From contig CACPFN010000004.1 of NCBI GenBank assembly GCA_902633185.1, forward strand, positions 1 to 64,000: DNA of 64,000 bases, written 5' to 3'. A program made the translations under genes and the position numbers. The stretch is from an uncultured Pelagibacteraceae bacterium (lineage in GTDB: Bacteria > Pseudomonadota > Alphaproteobacteria > Pelagibacterales > Pelagibacteraceae). The notes beneath the pieces are model-generated. The model was not told the DNA's origin and did not search any database. It was given only the letters and a program-made list of their open reading frames with translations. Positions 38,177-46,864 of this stretch are shown one piece after another. Every line of letters starts with the position of its first letter. Within the stretch, counting starts at the first letter, position 1.

Positions 38177-38539
38177 ATGAAAAAATTTGATGATTTGATG
38201 AATGTAAGAAATGAAATTGAAAATATCAGCGCTAGTGATGCAAAAGAAAAGCTAAATGACCCAAATGTTCAATTTATTGATGTTAGGGATAAAGAGAGCT
38301 TTTCAAAAGGCACGATCGGTAATGCAATTCACTTAGATAGAGGTTTATTAGAATTTTATTTAGCAGAAGGAAGTCCTCTAGAAAATGATATGTTCAAAAA
38401 TAATCCTGATAAAGAATATGTAGTTTTTTGTGGTGTTGGTGGACAAGGAACATTAGCAACCAAAACTATGAAGGATATGGGGGTTAAAAATGTCAAAAAT
38501 ATCACTGGTGGTATGAAAGAGTGGGAAAAGATCAAGTAA
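38177..38539 (+). CDS. Rhodanese-like sulfurtransferase domain protein
   Basis: A 120-residue single rhodanese domain. The fold's start, VQFIDVRDKESFSKGTIGNA, and active-site loop VVFCGVGGQGTLATKTM, with the catalytic Cys, are present. The ending, NVKNITGGMKEWEK, is typical. The sulfur acceptor is unknown. A good GGAGAGG site stands before the ATG, 15 bases after the pnp stop, so it may be read through from pnp. Confidence 0.93.
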   Translation: MKKFDDLMNVRNEIENISASDAKEKLNDPNVQFIDVRDKESFSKGTIGNAIHLDRGLLEFYLAEGSPLENDMFKNNPDKEYVVFCGVGGQGTLATKTMKDMGVKNVKNITGGMKEWEKIK

Positions 38540-38566
38540 AAAATAATTTTAATAAATTATAATAGA

Positions 38567-38719
38567 ATGAAGCTTTTAAAAAACTTTAAGTTAGAAGTAC
38601 AGAAAAATAAATATGGAAGATATTTATTACTTGGTAGTTTTGCATTTTTTTTTATTAAAGGTTTAATCTGGTTAGGTATTTTTATTGCTGTTGCCTTAGG
38701 TATTACTAATTCTTTTTAA
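38567..38719 (+). CDS. Small membrane protein of unknown function
   Basis: A 50-residue frame beginning MKLLKNFKLEVQKNKYGRYL and continuing into one hydrophobic stretch (about residues 19-46) that includes FFFIKGLIWLGIFIAVAL. A basic amphipathic N-terminus followed by a single membrane segment with a Lys-Gly break suggests an inner-membrane peptide, positive inside. It ends four bases into the convergent DUF4149 gene's stop, which is how real genes abut in this genome. I recognise no family. Confidence 0.6.
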   Translation: MKLLKNFKLEVQKNKYGRYLLLGSFAFFFIKGLIWLGIFIAVALGITNSF

Positions 38720-39105
38720 ATTAAGACAATTACCAACAAAATCATTTGCACAAAATTTATCACCACAGAAACAAAGTGTGATTGTTTAAATTTTTTATCC
38801 TGCTTTTCATCTCTGAACTTATTTATCAGTGGCATTAGTACAAAATTTGATACAGCAAATAATACCGCAACACTCAAAATTAAATAAAAATCTAAGGAAA
38901 AAATTTTTAGAATTATAAAGCAAATTAAAACTGAAATACTAATTGCTAAATTAACAGTGTAGTAATAAGGAAATATTTTTCTTATGAATTTTCTAGCATT
39001 TTTTTCATCTAATGCAGTGAAAGTAACAGGTGCTACAACAAAAGAAAAGAAGAGCATAATTCCCAATATAATACTTGTTAGATGAGTACTAATTTGTTGC
39101 ATCAT
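38716..39105 (-). CDS. DUF4149-type membrane protein
   Basis: A 129-residue protein with four predicted membrane helices. The start LTSIILGIMLFFSFVVAPVTF, followed by ARKFIRKIFPYYYTVNL, is characteristic of the DUF4149 (TMEM205-like) family. Function is unknown. It lies downstream of fabI in the same direction (30-base gap) and may be transcribed with the fab genes. Confidence 0.8.
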   Translation of the reverse strand: MMQQISTHLTSIILGIMLFFSFVVAPVTFTALDEKNARKFIRKIFPYYYTVNLAISISVLICFIILKIFSLDFYLILSVAVLFAVSNFVLMPLINKFRDEKQDKKFKQSHFVSVVINFVQMILLVIVLI

Positions 39106-39135
39106 AATTTAACTATATTTTACTATTTTTTGTAA

Positions 39136-39921
39136 TTAACTAATATTCTTAGGATCTGGCATTCCAACTTTATTGTAACCAGCATCTACATAATGAATTT
39201 CGCCAGTAACACCACCAGCCATATCACTTAAAAGATATAATGCTGAATTCCCAACATCAAGATTATCAACATTTCTTTTCAAAAATGAATGATCGGCATT
39301 CCACTTGTAAAGAAATTTAGCATCCCCAATAGCAGAAGCTGCTAGAGTTTTAATTGGTCCCGCACTTATTGCATTAACTCTAATATTCTTTGCTCCTAGA
39401 TCCCTCGCAAGATATTTAACACTAGACTCTAGTGCAGCTTTACATACTCCCATCACATTATAATTAGGTATGGCTTTATTTGCTTCATAACTCAAAGTAA
39501 TCATACTACCACCCTGCTTCATTATTTTAGATGCCTCTCTTGCAACTTCAGTAAATGAAAAACAAGATATTAACATACTTCTTAAAAAATTTTCTCTAGT
39601 TGTATTTAAATACTCTCCTGATAATTCAGATTTATCAGAGAAGGCAATTGCATGAACAACAAAGTCAATTTCTCCCCATTGACTTTTTACATCTTCAAAA
39701 AGTTTTACAACTTCTTCTTTTTTTTCAACATCACAGCTAAATGTAACATTTGAATTTAATTTCTCTGCAAGCGGTACAACTCTTTTTTTCAAAGCATCAC
39801 CTAAATATGTAAAAGCTAACTCTGCTCCAGCTTCAGCAAGTTTTTGAGATATACCCCATGCAATTGATCTCTCATTGGCAACACCCATGATAAGACCTTT
39901 TTTTCCCTTCATTAAACTCAT
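39136..39921 (-). CDS. fabI: Enoyl-ACP reductase FabI
   Basis: FabI performs the last reduction of each fatty-acid elongation round. The protein starts MSLMKGKKGLIMGVANERSI; I chose the ATG at 39921 because the longer frame would begin with TTG inside fabB. The NAD(P) site GVANERSIAWGISQKLAE and the active-site Y-x6-K in NYNVMGVCKAALE are present, as is the conserved NAISAGPIKTLAASAI. It is the last gene of fabA-fabB-fabI, starting five bases after fabB. Confidence 0.97.
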   Translation of the reverse strand: MSLMKGKKGLIMGVANERSIAWGISQKLAEAGAELAFTYLGDALKKRVVPLAEKLNSNVTFSCDVEKKEEVVKLFEDVKSQWGEIDFVVHAIAFSDKSELSGEYLNTTRENFLRSMLISCFSFTEVAREASKIMKQGGSMITLSYEANKAIPNYNVMGVCKAALESSVKYLARDLGAKNIRVNAISAGPIKTLAASAIGDAKFLYKWNADHSFLKRNVDNLDVGNSALYLLSDMAGGVTGEIHYVDAGYNKVGMPDPKNIS

Positions 39922-39925
39922 AGAT

Positions 39926-41137
39926 TTAAACTTTCTCAAACACTAATGTTGCATTAGTTCCACCAAAACCAAAGCTGTTAGACATAATTGCATTTAAATT
40001 TACGTCTTTTTCAACTTGTGTAACAATTGGATAGTTTTTTGCTTCATCATCCATTTCTGAAATATTTGCTGAAGCTGAAATAAAATTGTTTTTCATCATT
40101 ATCAAACTATAAATTGCTTCGTGAACTGAAGTTGCACCTAATGAATGACCTGACAAAGATTTTGTAGAACTTATCCTAGGTTTATAGTCTGGGAAAGCCT
40201 CTCCAACTGCTTTTAATTCTGTAATATCTCCTACAGGTGTTGATGTCCCGTGAGTATTAATATAGTCAATTTTATTTTTTGAAGTTGCTAGAGCCATTTT
40301 CATACATCTCACCGCTCCCTCGCCAGATGGTGCAACCATATCATAGCCATCTGATGTTGCTCCATATCCAGTTAATTCTGCGTATATTTTAGCACCTCTT
40401 GCTTTGGCATGTTCGTATTCTTCTAAAACAAGAACTCCGCCTCCACCAGCAATCACAAAACCATCTCTTGTTTTATCATATGGTCTTGAAGCTTTTTCAG
40501 GGGTATCGTTATATTTTGATGATAGTGCAGTCATTGCATCAAACATTGCAGTCATAGCAAAGTGAACCTCATCACTTCCACCTGCAAAAATAATATTTTG
40601 TTTACCTAATTGAATAAGTTCCATTGCATTACCAATACAATGACCACTCGTTGCGCATGCAGAACTTATTGTGTAATTAGTGCCTTTTATTTTAAATGGA
40701 ACTGCTAGAGTGGCAGAAGCAGTACTTGCCATTGTTCTTGGAACAATAAATGGACCCATTTTTTTTGGATTTTTTTCCCTAGTCTTATCTGATGCTAAAA
40801 TCACATTTTCAATTGATGGTCCTCCAGATCCCATGACCATACCTGTTGAAATATTACTAACCTCATTTTCTTCTAATCCAGAGTCTTTAACTGCTTCACT
40901 CATAGCAACATAGTTATATGCAGACCCAGCACCCATAAACCTAATAACTTTTCTATCAATGTAATCTTCTAATTTGATATTAGGTTTGCCATGAACATGG
41001 CTTTTTAAATTATGCTCTTTGTATTCCTCAGAAAATGTTATTCCTGATTTTGTATTAACTAATGATTGATAAACCTCTTCTTGATTATTTCCCAAACATG
41101 AAACTACTCCAAGTCCTGTTACAACTACTCTTTTCAT
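39926..41137 (-). CDS. fabB: 3-oxoacyl-ACP synthase I (FabB)
   Basis: FabB elongates unsaturated fatty acids. The 403-residue enzyme has the Cys-His-His triad: Cys in [15 protein letters not shown], His in [12 protein letters not shown] and His in [13 protein letters not shown]. The glycine-rich end [14 protein letters not shown] is intact. It pairs with FabA for anaerobic-type cis-double-bond formation. The start overlaps the fabA stop codon region by one base, so the pair is coupled. Confidence 0.97.
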   Translation of the reverse strand: MKRVVVTGLGVVSCLGNNQEEVYQSLVNTKSGITFSEEYKEHNLKSHVHGKPNIKLEDYIDRKVIRFMGAGSAYNYVAMSEAVKDSGLEENEVSNISTGMVMGSGGPSIENVILASDKTREKNPKKMGPFIVPRTMASTASATLAVPFKIKGTNYTISSACATSGHCIGNAMELIQLGKQNIIFAGGSDEVHFAMTAMFDAMTALSSKYNDTPEKASRPYDKTRDGFVIAGGGGVLVLEEYEHAKARGAKIYAELTGYGATSDGYDMVAPSGEGAVRCMKMALATSKNKIDYINTHGTSTPVGDITELKAVGEAFPDYKPRISSTKSLSGHSLGATSVHEAIYSLIMMKNNFISASANISEMDDEAKNYPIVTQVEKDVNLNAIMSNSFGFGGTNATLVFEKV

Positions 41138-41637
41138 TATTTAAATAATCCTACCTTAAGATTTTCCGCACTATAAATCTTTTTTCCATCAGCAAGCAAT
41201 ATTCCATTTGCAAGTCCCACAGTTGTTTCTCCTTTAACAAGAATTCTTTTCATATCTATTTCGTATGTTGCCATTTTGACATTTTTAAGAACTTCACCAG
41301 TAAATTTTACAGTGCTCACACCTAATGCTCTACCTCTTCCTGGTTTTCCAAGCCAACCAAGAAAAAAGCCAACCAGCTGCCACATAGCATCTAAACCAAG
41401 ACAACCTGGCATAACTGGATCTTCTCTAAAATGACAATCAAAGAACCACAAATTATCCTTAATATCAAGTTCGGCTTTCATAGATCCTTTTTTATAAAAA
41501 CCCTGATTTTCAGTAATTTCTGTAATTCTATCAAACATTAACATTGGTGGAGACGGTAATTTTGCGTTTCCAGGACCAAATAACTTACCGTTAGCGCAAT
41601 CAATAAGTTCTTCGTAATTAAAGGAACTTTTTTTCAT
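41137..41637 (-). CDS. fabA: 3-hydroxydecanoyl-ACP dehydratase/isomerase FabA
   Basis: FabA introduces the cis double bond at the C10 stage of fatty-acid synthesis. The 166-residue hot-dog enzyme carries the active-site His and Asp in [19 protein letters not shown] and the following [12 protein letters not shown] helix. Length is normal (about 170). It is the first gene of fabA-fabB-fabI and is divergent from irr across 73 bases that include a candidate Irr box, suggesting iron-linked control of both. Confidence 0.98.
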   Translation of the reverse strand: MKKSSFNYEELIDCANGKLFGPGNAKLPSPPMLMFDRITEITENQGFYKKGSMKAELDIKDNLWFFDCHFREDPVMPGCLGLDAMWQLVGFFLGWLGKPGRGRALGVSTVKFTGEVLKNVKMATYEIDMKRILVKGETTVGLANGILLADGKKIYSAENLKVGLFK

Positions 41638-41671
41638 AATTTTGTAATCTTATTACTTGATTTAGGTACAT

Positions 41672-41704
41672 TATAATATAGAAATAGTTTAGAATAGTTT
41701 TAAA
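41672..41704 (+). promoter_or_regulatory. irr promoter -10 and candidate Irr box (iron control element)
   Basis: TATAAT at 41672-41677 is a candidate irr -10. From 41688 to 41704 the sequence TTTAGAATAGTTTTAAA is a near-palindrome: half sites TTTAGAA and TTTTAAA around a three-base centre, one mismatch from symmetry and close to the rhizobial Irr target as I remember it (TTTAGAA-n3-TTCTAAA). Lying just after the likely start site and seven bases before the irr ATG, it would suit autorepression, and it may also affect fabA. Confidence 0.6.
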
Positions 41705-41710
41705 TAGCTT

Positions 41711-42121
41711 ATGACTAGTAAACAAGAATTTGTTGAAAAACTTAGAAACTCTAATTTAAGACCAACTAAGCAAAGAATAAACATATGTGAGATTTTATTT
41801 AATAGAGATAAAACTTTTCATTTCACAATAAGCGACTTATTCAATCTAATTAAAGATAAAACTGGAGAAAAAATTTCTTTAGCAACAGTTTACAATACAG
41901 TTCACGCATTTCATAAAAAAGGATATTTAAAAGAAATACCTATCAATTCTAATCAAACCTATTTTGATACAAATGTCACAGATCATCACCACTTCTTTGA
42001 TGTTAAAGAAGAAAAGCTTATTGATCTTAAAAATGAGGATGTAGGACCGATAGAAATTCAAAAATCTATACCTGGAAAAAAAATAAAATCAGTTGAAGTT
42101 TTAGTTAAATTAGAAGACTAA
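41711..42121 (+). CDS. irr: Irr-type iron response regulator (Fur superfamily)
   Basis: A 136-residue Fur-superfamily regulator. The winged helix has LRPTKQRINICEILF and SLATVYNTVHAFHKKGYL; the dimerisation domain has the triple-histidine DHHHFFDVKEEKLIDL, the HHH heme/metal motif of alphaproteobacterial Irr. There is no N-terminal GCPWHD-type heme regulatory motif. The neighbourhood fabA-irr is the usual one for Irr. In rhizobia Irr acts mainly when iron (heme) is scarce; here candidate targets are irr itself, fabA and katG. Confidence 0.87.
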   Translation: MTSKQEFVEKLRNSNLRPTKQRINICEILFNRDKTFHFTISDLFNLIKDKTGEKISLATVYNTVHAFHKKGYLKEIPINSNQTYFDTNVTDHHHFFDVKEEKLIDLKNEDVGPIEIQKSIPGKKIKSVEVLVKLED

Positions 42122-42155
42122 GTTCTCAAAATTACATCATAAATATTCTGACTTA

Positions 42156-42184
42156 TTGACAATCTTCTTTAGAATAATTATAAA
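42156..42184 (+). promoter_or_regulatory. Strong katG promoter
   Basis: A perfect -35 hexamer TTGACA (42156-42161), a 17-base spacer and TATAAA (42179-42184) precede katG. The expected start is near 42191, leaving a leader of about 38 bases with a strong AAAGGAG site at about 42213-42219. This is the best-matching promoter I found in the window. Confidence 0.8.
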
Positions 42185-42207
42185 AAAGGAACTAGAATAA
42201 TTATTAA
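42168..42207 (+). promoter_or_regulatory. Two tandem candidate Irr boxes on the katG promoter
   Basis: TTTAGAATAATTATAAA (42168-42184) overlaps the spacer and the whole -10 element; its halves TTTAGAA and TTATAAA are one mismatch from symmetry, and its first ten bases equal those of the irr box except at position 10. A second related site, CTAGAATAATTATTAA (42192-42207), covers the expected transcription start. Binding at either would block polymerase. Recognition is by eye and by resemblance to the irr site. Confidence 0.57.
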
Positions 42208-42228
42208 TACCAAAGGAGATAAAAAATA

Positions 42229-44466
42229 ATGAGTGCGGAATTTCATAGAAGTAAAACATTTAAATCAGCAGAATTAAGTAAGTGCCCGTTTACAGGAGCA
42301 GGCACTCCAGCAAAATTTAGTGCTGGCAGAGGACAAACAAATAGAGATTTTTGGCCAAACAGTTTGAATTTGAAAATTTTAAGTCAGCACTCGAATTTAT
42401 CAAATCCAATGGAGAAAAAATTTAATTATTCTAAAGAATTTAAAAAACTGAACTACAAAGCACTCAAAAAAGATTTAAACAAATTAATGACAGACTCACA
42501 AGATTGGTGGCCAGCAGATTATGGTCATTATGGTCCTTTATTTATTAGATTAGCATGGCACGCAGCAGGTACATACAGAACAGGTGATGGTAGAGGGGGA
42601 GCTGGAACAGGTAATCAAAGGTTTGCACCGTTAAATGCTTGGCCTGATAATGTTAATCTGGATAAAGCTAGATTACTTTTGTGGCCAATAAAACAGAAAT
42701 ATGGAAAAAGAATTTCTTGGGCAGATTTATTTATACTAGTTGGAAATGTAGCATTAGAGTCAATGGGCTTTAAAACGTTCGGTTTTGGAGCGGGAAGAAC
42801 TGATATCTGGGAACCCGAAGATGATATTTACTGGGGTTCAGAAAAAGAAATGTTAGGTGTTAAGAGATACAGCGGAAAAAGAGATCTTGAACAACCATTG
42901 GGGGCTTCTCACATGGGATTAATTTATGTAAATCCACAAGGTCCAGATTTTAATCCAGACCCATTGAAAGCAGCTCATGATATTAGAGAAACATTTGGAC
43001 GAATGGCAATGAATGATTATGAAACAGTTGCACTAGTTGCTGGTGGCCATACTTTTGGAAAATCTCATGGTGCTGCACCTGAATCACATAAAGGACCTGA
43101 TCCAGAGGCATCAAGAATTCAAGATCAAGCAACTGGTTGGAATAGTAATTACAAATCAGGAAAAGGTGTACACGCAATAAGTAGTGGTATTGAGGGGGCA
43201 TGGACACAAACACCAACACAATGGGATATGGGTTACTTTGATTGTTTATTTAACCATGAATGGGAATTGACAAAAGGACCTGCTGGAGCATTTCAATGGA
43301 CTCCAAAAAAGAATGGTCAGAGAATTAAAATGGTTCCTGATGCTCATGATAAAAGTAAAATGCATCCTCCAATGATGCAAACAACTGATTTATCTTTGAG
43401 AATGGATAAAAGTTATGGACCAATTTCAAAACATTTTTATCAAAATCCAGATGAATTTGCTGATGCATTTGCAAGAGCTTGGTTTAAGCTTACTCATAGA
43501 GACATGGGACCAAGAGCATGTTATTTGGGTAGCGAAGTACCAAAAGAACAATTAATTTGGCAAGATCCTATAGATAAACCAAAATATAAACTTAAATCAA
43601 AAGATATAAGAGATTTAAAATCAAAGCTTTCAAAATCAAAAATCTCTGTTTCTGATTTAGTTTCTACGGCTTGGGCATCTGCTTCTACATACAGAGGTTC
43701 TGACAAAAGAGGTGGAGCAAACGGAGCAAGAATTATGCTTGAGCCTCAAAGAAGTTGGAAAGTCAATAACCCTAAAAAACTTTCAAAGGTTATTAAAGCT
43801 TTACAAAAAATTAAGAAAAAATTTGATACAAATAAAAAATCAGTCTCAATGGCGGACCTTATAGTATTAGGTGGAAATGTAGGAATAGAGATGGCAGCAA
43901 AAAAAGCTGGTCATAAAATTCAGGTTCCATTCACACCTGGAAGAGGAGATGCAAGACAAGACCAAACAGATGTAAATTCATTTGGATTACTTGAGCCGCA
44001 AGCGGATGGTTTTAGAAACTACATGAAAAAAGGTAAATCTAATGTTTCAGCTGAGGAAAAATTAATTGATAAGGCACAATTAATGGGATTAACGGCACCA
44101 GAGATGACAGTTCTTGTAGGAGGAATGAGAGTTTTAGATACAAACTATGATAGTTCTAAAAATGGAGTTTTCACAAAAAAACCTGGAACTCTATCAACAG
44201 ATTATTTTGTAAATCTTCTTGATATGAGTACCACTTGGAAAGAAACTGACAAATCTGAACAATATTTTGTTGGTAAAGATAGAAAGTCTAAAAAAACTAA
44301 GTGGAAAGGTTCAAGAGTTGACCTTATTTTTGGTTCAAATTCTCAATTAAGAGCATTAGCCGAAGTCTATGCCTGCAAAGACTCATCTGACAAATTTGTT
44401 AAAGACTTTGTATCTGCATGGGTCAAAGTGATGAATGCAGATAGATTTGATTTAAGATTAAACTAG
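42229..44466 (+). CDS. katG: Catalase-peroxidase KatG
   Basis: A 745-residue bifunctional heme enzyme that destroys hydrogen peroxide. The N-terminal domain is catalytically complete: distal Arg-Trp-His in [17 protein letters not shown], proximal His in [16 protein letters not shown], and the Met-Tyr-Trp cross-link residues in [15 protein letters not shown] and GRMAMND. The C-terminal half is the usual duplicated, heme-less domain. It lies beside irr, has a strong promoter with candidate Irr boxes, and is followed after 19 bases by a 2OG-oxygenase gene. An iron-regulated heme enzyme fits this context. Confidence 0.99.
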   Translation: MSAEFHRSKTFKSAELSKCPFTGAGTPAKFSAGRGQTNRDFWPNSLNLKILSQHSNLSNPMEKKFNYSKEFKKLNYKALKKDLNKLMTDSQDWWPADYGHYGPLFIRLAWHAAGTYRTGDGRGGAGTGNQRFAPLNAWPDNVNLDKARLLLWPIKQKYGKRISWADLFILVGNVALESMGFKTFGFGAGRTDIWEPEDDIYWGSEKEMLGVKRYSGKRDLEQPLGASHMGLIYVNPQGPDFNPDPLKAAHDIRETFGRMAMNDYETVALVAGGHTFGKSHGAAPESHKGPDPEASRIQDQATGWNSNYKSGKGVHAISSGIEGAWTQTPTQWDMGYFDCLFNHEWELTKGPAGAFQWTPKKNGQRIKMVPDAHDKSKMHPPMMQTTDLSLRMDKSYGPISKHFYQNPDEFADAFARAWFKLTHRDMGPRACYLGSEVPKEQLIWQDPIDKPKYKLKSKDIRDLKSKLSKSKISVSDLVSTAWASASTYRGSDKRGGANGARIMLEPQRSWKVNNPKKLSKVIKALQKIKKKFDTNKKSVSMADLIVLGGNVGIEMAAKKAGHKIQVPFTPGRGDARQDQTDVNSFGLLEPQADGFRNYMKKGKSNVSAEEKLIDKAQLMGLTAPEMTVLVGGMRVLDTNYDSSKNGVFTKKPGTLSTDYFVNLLDMSTTWKETDKSEQYFVGKDRKSKKTKWKGSRVDLIFGSNSQLRALAEVYACKDSSDKFVKDFVSAWVKVMNADRFDLRLN

Positions 44467-44485
44467 TATTAAGGAAAGCGGAAAA

Positions 44486-45082
44486 ATGACATCACTATCG
44501 TTCGAAGACTTTTATAAAGTTCCTGAAATTAAGTTTGATATAAATAGATTGCGAAATGACTTAAATCTAATTTTAGAGAAAAAGAAATTTAATTCGCCAG
44601 GCGTTACTCACTTTGGTGCAATTCCTCTAAATCAAATTCCAAATAACAAAGACTCTATAGAAGGGAACAATATCAGAGGTAGATATTGGACTATTGCTGA
44701 TGAGACAGGAAAAGAAGTCTCAAGAGATATTGATATTGATGAATCGAAATATACTCAGTTGCTACCAGAGTTCGAGAAAACTTATTTTAAAGAGGTTTAT
44801 GAAATTCTTAGTAAAAAATTTAAACTAGGAAGAGTAAGGCTTTTATTAAAAGAGCCAAGATCAACGCTAAGCTGGCACAAAGATCCAGAGTGTAGATTAC
44901 ATATTCCGATAGTAACTAATGCAGGTTGTTCAATGGTCATTGAAAATGTTGCAAAACATTTGCCTGCAGATGGACATGTATGGATTACTAACAATACAAA
45001 GTATCATAACTTTTTTAATGGAGGAGAACAGGCTAGAGTTCACTTAGTTGCTTGTGTTCTTGAAAGCCCGTTTAAAGAATAA
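44486..45082 (+). CDS. Aspartyl/asparaginyl beta-hydroxylase-like 2OG-Fe(II) oxygenase
   Basis: A 198-residue protein. The iron triad is probably H-x-D in TLSWHKDPECRLHIPIV and the distal His in EQARVHLVACVL, with YHNFFNGG and the Arg before that His contacting 2-oxoglutarate; this matches the aspartyl/asparaginyl beta-hydroxylase fold family. The substrate is unknown. It follows katG by 19 bases with its own GGAAAG site and overlaps the DUF2061 gene by one base, so the three likely form one transcript under the katG promoter. Confidence 0.82.
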   Translation: MTSLSFEDFYKVPEIKFDINRLRNDLNLILEKKKFNSPGVTHFGAIPLNQIPNNKDSIEGNNIRGRYWTIADETGKEVSRDIDIDESKYTQLLPEFEKTYFKEVYEILSKKFKLGRVRLLLKEPRSTLSWHKDPECRLHIPIVTNAGCSMVIENVAKHLPADGHVWITNNTKYHNFFNGGEQARVHLVACVLESPFKE

Positions 45083-45324
45083 TGGAAGTTACCAACGGTA
45101 TTTTTAAAGCTGCCGGTCAGATTTATTCCAATAACAGAGGCTCTATTTTAAGAACAATTGTTTATACAGTTGGTCATTTTGCAATTGCTATAACTGTTTT
45201 GATGATAGTTGCTGATGTATCTTTTATGATAGCTTTGACTGATGCAATTGTAGAACCAATTGCCAATTCTATATGGTATTTCATTTTAGATAAGTGGTGG
45301 GCAAGTAGATCAAAAAGTAAATAA
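45082..45324 (+). CDS. DUF2061 small membrane protein
   Basis: An 80-residue protein with two predicted membrane helices. The conserved DUF2061 features are RTIVYTVGHFAIAITVLMI, and the ending EPIANSIWYFILDKWWASR. Function is unknown. The ATG overlaps the stop of the upstream oxygenase gene. The Fur-box-like sequence at 45317-45335 overlaps its last codons and stop. Confidence 0.85.
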   Translation: MEVTNGIFKAAGQIYSNNRGSILRTIVYTVGHFAIAITVLMIVADVSFMIALTDAIVEPIANSIWYFILDKWWASRSKSK

Positions 45325-45335
45325 TAATCATTATC
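45317..45335 (+). promoter_or_regulatory. Candidate Fur box
   Basis: GTAAATAATAATCATTATC matches the 19-base enterobacterial Fur consensus GATAATGATAATCATTATC at 16 of 19 positions, including the whole 3' half. It straddles the end of the DUF2061 gene and is 134 bases from the start of the Cys-rich peptide. AT-rich background makes partial matches common, but a 12-base run identical to the consensus is less so. Confidence 0.5.
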
Positions 45336-45376
45336 AATAAGTATTTAAGAAAAATTTAATAAGGATAATTAGTAGT

Positions 45377-45424
45377 AATAATAATTATTCGCAAAAAAAA
45401 TGCGTAAATAATAATTATTCGCAA
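45377..45424 (+). repeat. Two 18-base direct repeats containing a palindromic AT core
   Basis: AATAATAATTATTCGCAA occurs at 45377-45394 and again, exactly, at 45407-45424, a period of 30 bases. Each copy centres on the palindrome AATAATTATT, like a Fur/MntR half-site pair. The arms TTCGCA and TGCGTAAA around the A-run between copies can also pair. With the box at 45317-45335 (centre 45326) the centres fall at about 45326, 45385 and 45415, multiples of roughly 30. A composite operator is my best reading. Confidence 0.6.
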
Positions 45425-45468
45425 GGATATTTGTTGAAAATAATTTTTTCATATTTAATTTTTAATAT

Positions 45469-45648
45469 ATGCAAATAGAAAATTATAATTGTAAAAAATG
45501 TGGATTAACAATTTCTTCAACTTGTTCCAAGTGTGATAAAATAGTTGATGTTGAAGTCCTTGATGATGGATGCATAGTTCAAAAGACTAAATGTGTTGAT
45601 TGTGCAAATGCTCCAGTGATCAAAGACGTTTGTGTCCAACAAAAATAA
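45469..45648 (+). CDS. Small eight-cysteine protein (zinc-ribbon-like), unknown function
   Basis: A 59-residue frame starting MQIENYNCKKCGLTI. Cysteines lie at 8, 11, 19, 22, 35, 42, 45 and 55, giving three CxxC pairs (CKKC, CSKC, CVDC), as in zinc ribbons or rubredoxin-like metal sites; no signal peptide or membrane segment is seen. A TTGTTG (45431-45436) and TTTAAT (45454-45459) spaced by 17 bases could be its promoter, giving a nearly leaderless message; there is no clear Shine-Dalgarno site. Fur-like sites and the repeats lie upstream. Iron or zinc handling is a guess. Confidence 0.62.
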   Translation: MQIENYNCKKCGLTISSTCSKCDKIVDVEVLDDGCIVQKTKCVDCANAPVIKDVCVQQK

Positions 45649-45674
45649 TTAGTTAATATATATAACTTACAGGG

Positions 45675-46127
45675 TTAGTTAATTTTTCCCCAAAGATTTT
45701 CTTCGTCAACCCACCCTTTAAAACTTTTAGTTTCTACTAAGCACCAATTTCTCTCGCATTTTTTCACTATCAATAATCTTCCTGTTTCTATTTTAGCCAA
45801 GGGTTTAGAAAATTTAGTTGGTTTTTTGAATAGAATTTTATTTGATACAGTTATAAAGGATTTTGATTGCTTCAATTGAGAAATGTGTATCCACCCACCA
45901 TTCTTTTTATTGTCAATTATTCTTCTAAAATTTTCTTTTTTATCAATCACTTTTACCGGCAAGTTTATTTTCTTGTAAATATACTTTATTGGATAATCAA
46001 AACTTGGGCCATATCTTACGTTTACCTTATCATTTTTAAGCATTAAAAATTTTTCATTATTCTCCGAAATGGCATTCGAGGTAAAAAATATTATGATTAA
46101 AATCTTGAAGATTAATTGCACAAGCAA
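45675..46127 (-). CDS. Bacterial SH3-domain periplasmic protein
   Basis: A 150-residue protein with a signal peptide (about residues 1-21, ending SNAIS) and two SH3-like repeats: NVRYGPSFDYPIKYIY with GGWIHISQL, and LAKIETGRLLIVKKCERNW with GWVDEENLWG. Such domains bind cell-wall peptides or proteins. The frame begins with TTG at 46127, but a GTG at 46121 (two codons later) is as likely; both overlap the end of the ThiF-like gene. Confidence 0.82.
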   Translation of the reverse strand: MLVQLIFKILIIIFFTSNAISENNEKFLMLKNDKVNVRYGPSFDYPIKYIYKKINLPVKVIDKKENFRRIIDNKKNGGWIHISQLKQSKSFITVSNKILFKKPTKFSKPLAKIETGRLLIVKKCERNWCLVETKSFKGWVDEENLWGKIN

Positions 46128-46864
46128 CCCTTTTTTTTAGTAAATTTTATTTTTCTAAATTCTAGTTTTTTTAGATTAACCACCAGAATTGATGAGTGAA
46201 GACTTTTATCAGAAGAAATTATGTTTTTTAAAACTTCATTTGCTTGCATACTCCCAATTATATTTGATGTAGTTCCTAATATTCCTTCACTTTCACAATT
46301 TAAAACTTCATCAGAAGGTTCTGACTGGTAAAAACATTTTAAGCATGGGCTTGATTTATTATTAAAATCGAATGAAAAAATATGTCCATCAAATTTGCTA
46401 ATAGCACCAACTATTAATTTTCTTTTATATTTTAATGAAAATTTATTTATTAAAAATTTAGTTTTAAAATTATCTGTTCCATCTACAATTATATCGAAAT
46501 CTTTTACAATTTTATTTAAATTTTTTTCTGATGCTTTTTCTTTTAAAATTTTGACTTTTACATCTCTGTTAATTAATTTTATTCTTCTTTTAAAGATATC
46601 AACCTTAAATTTTCCAACATCTTTTGAAGTATACAAAATTTGTCTTTGAAGATTTGAAATATCTACTTTATCGTGATCAATAGCACCTATATACCCTACA
46701 CCGCATCTAGCCAACAAATCTGCAACTGGACTACCTAATCCACCAATTCCTACAATTAAAACTTTTGAATTAATTATTTTCTTTTGTCCTAATATACCAA
46801 TATCCTTAAGTATTATTTGTCTAGAGTATCTCTCAAGCTTTCGTTTAGATAATGAATTTTTCAC
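46112..46864 (-). CDS. ThiF/MoeB/HesA-family adenylyltransferase
   Basis: A 250-residue E1-like enzyme that adenylates the C-terminus of a sulfur-carrier protein (MoaD or ThiS). It has the nucleotide-binding VLIVGIGGLGSPVADLLARC, the SNLQRQILY segment with the conserved Arg, and VDGTDNFKTKFLIN with the catalytic Asp. Zinc-site cysteines are in SPCLKCFY and near the end (KKGCLC). No sulfur-carrier gene is adjacent, so MoeB versus ThiF is undecided. It overlaps dut by four bases. Confidence 0.93.
   Translation of the reverse strand: MKNSLSKRKLERYSRQIILKDIGILGQKKIINSKVLIVGIGGLGSPVADLLARCGVGYIGAIDHDKVDISNLQRQILYTSKDVGKFKVDIFKRRIKLINRDVKVKILKEKASEKNLNKIVKDFDIIVDGTDNFKTKFLINKFSLKYKRKLIVGAISKFDGHIFSFDFNNKSSPCLKCFYQSEPSDEVLNCESEGILGTTSNIIGSMQANEVLKNIISSDKSLHSSILVVNLKKLEFRKIKFTKKKGCLCN

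Noticed and set aside
45377-45424. CRISPR-like repeat pair
   Set aside because: Only two 18-base copies with a 12-base spacing, AT-palindromic, no cas genes; better read as an operator.
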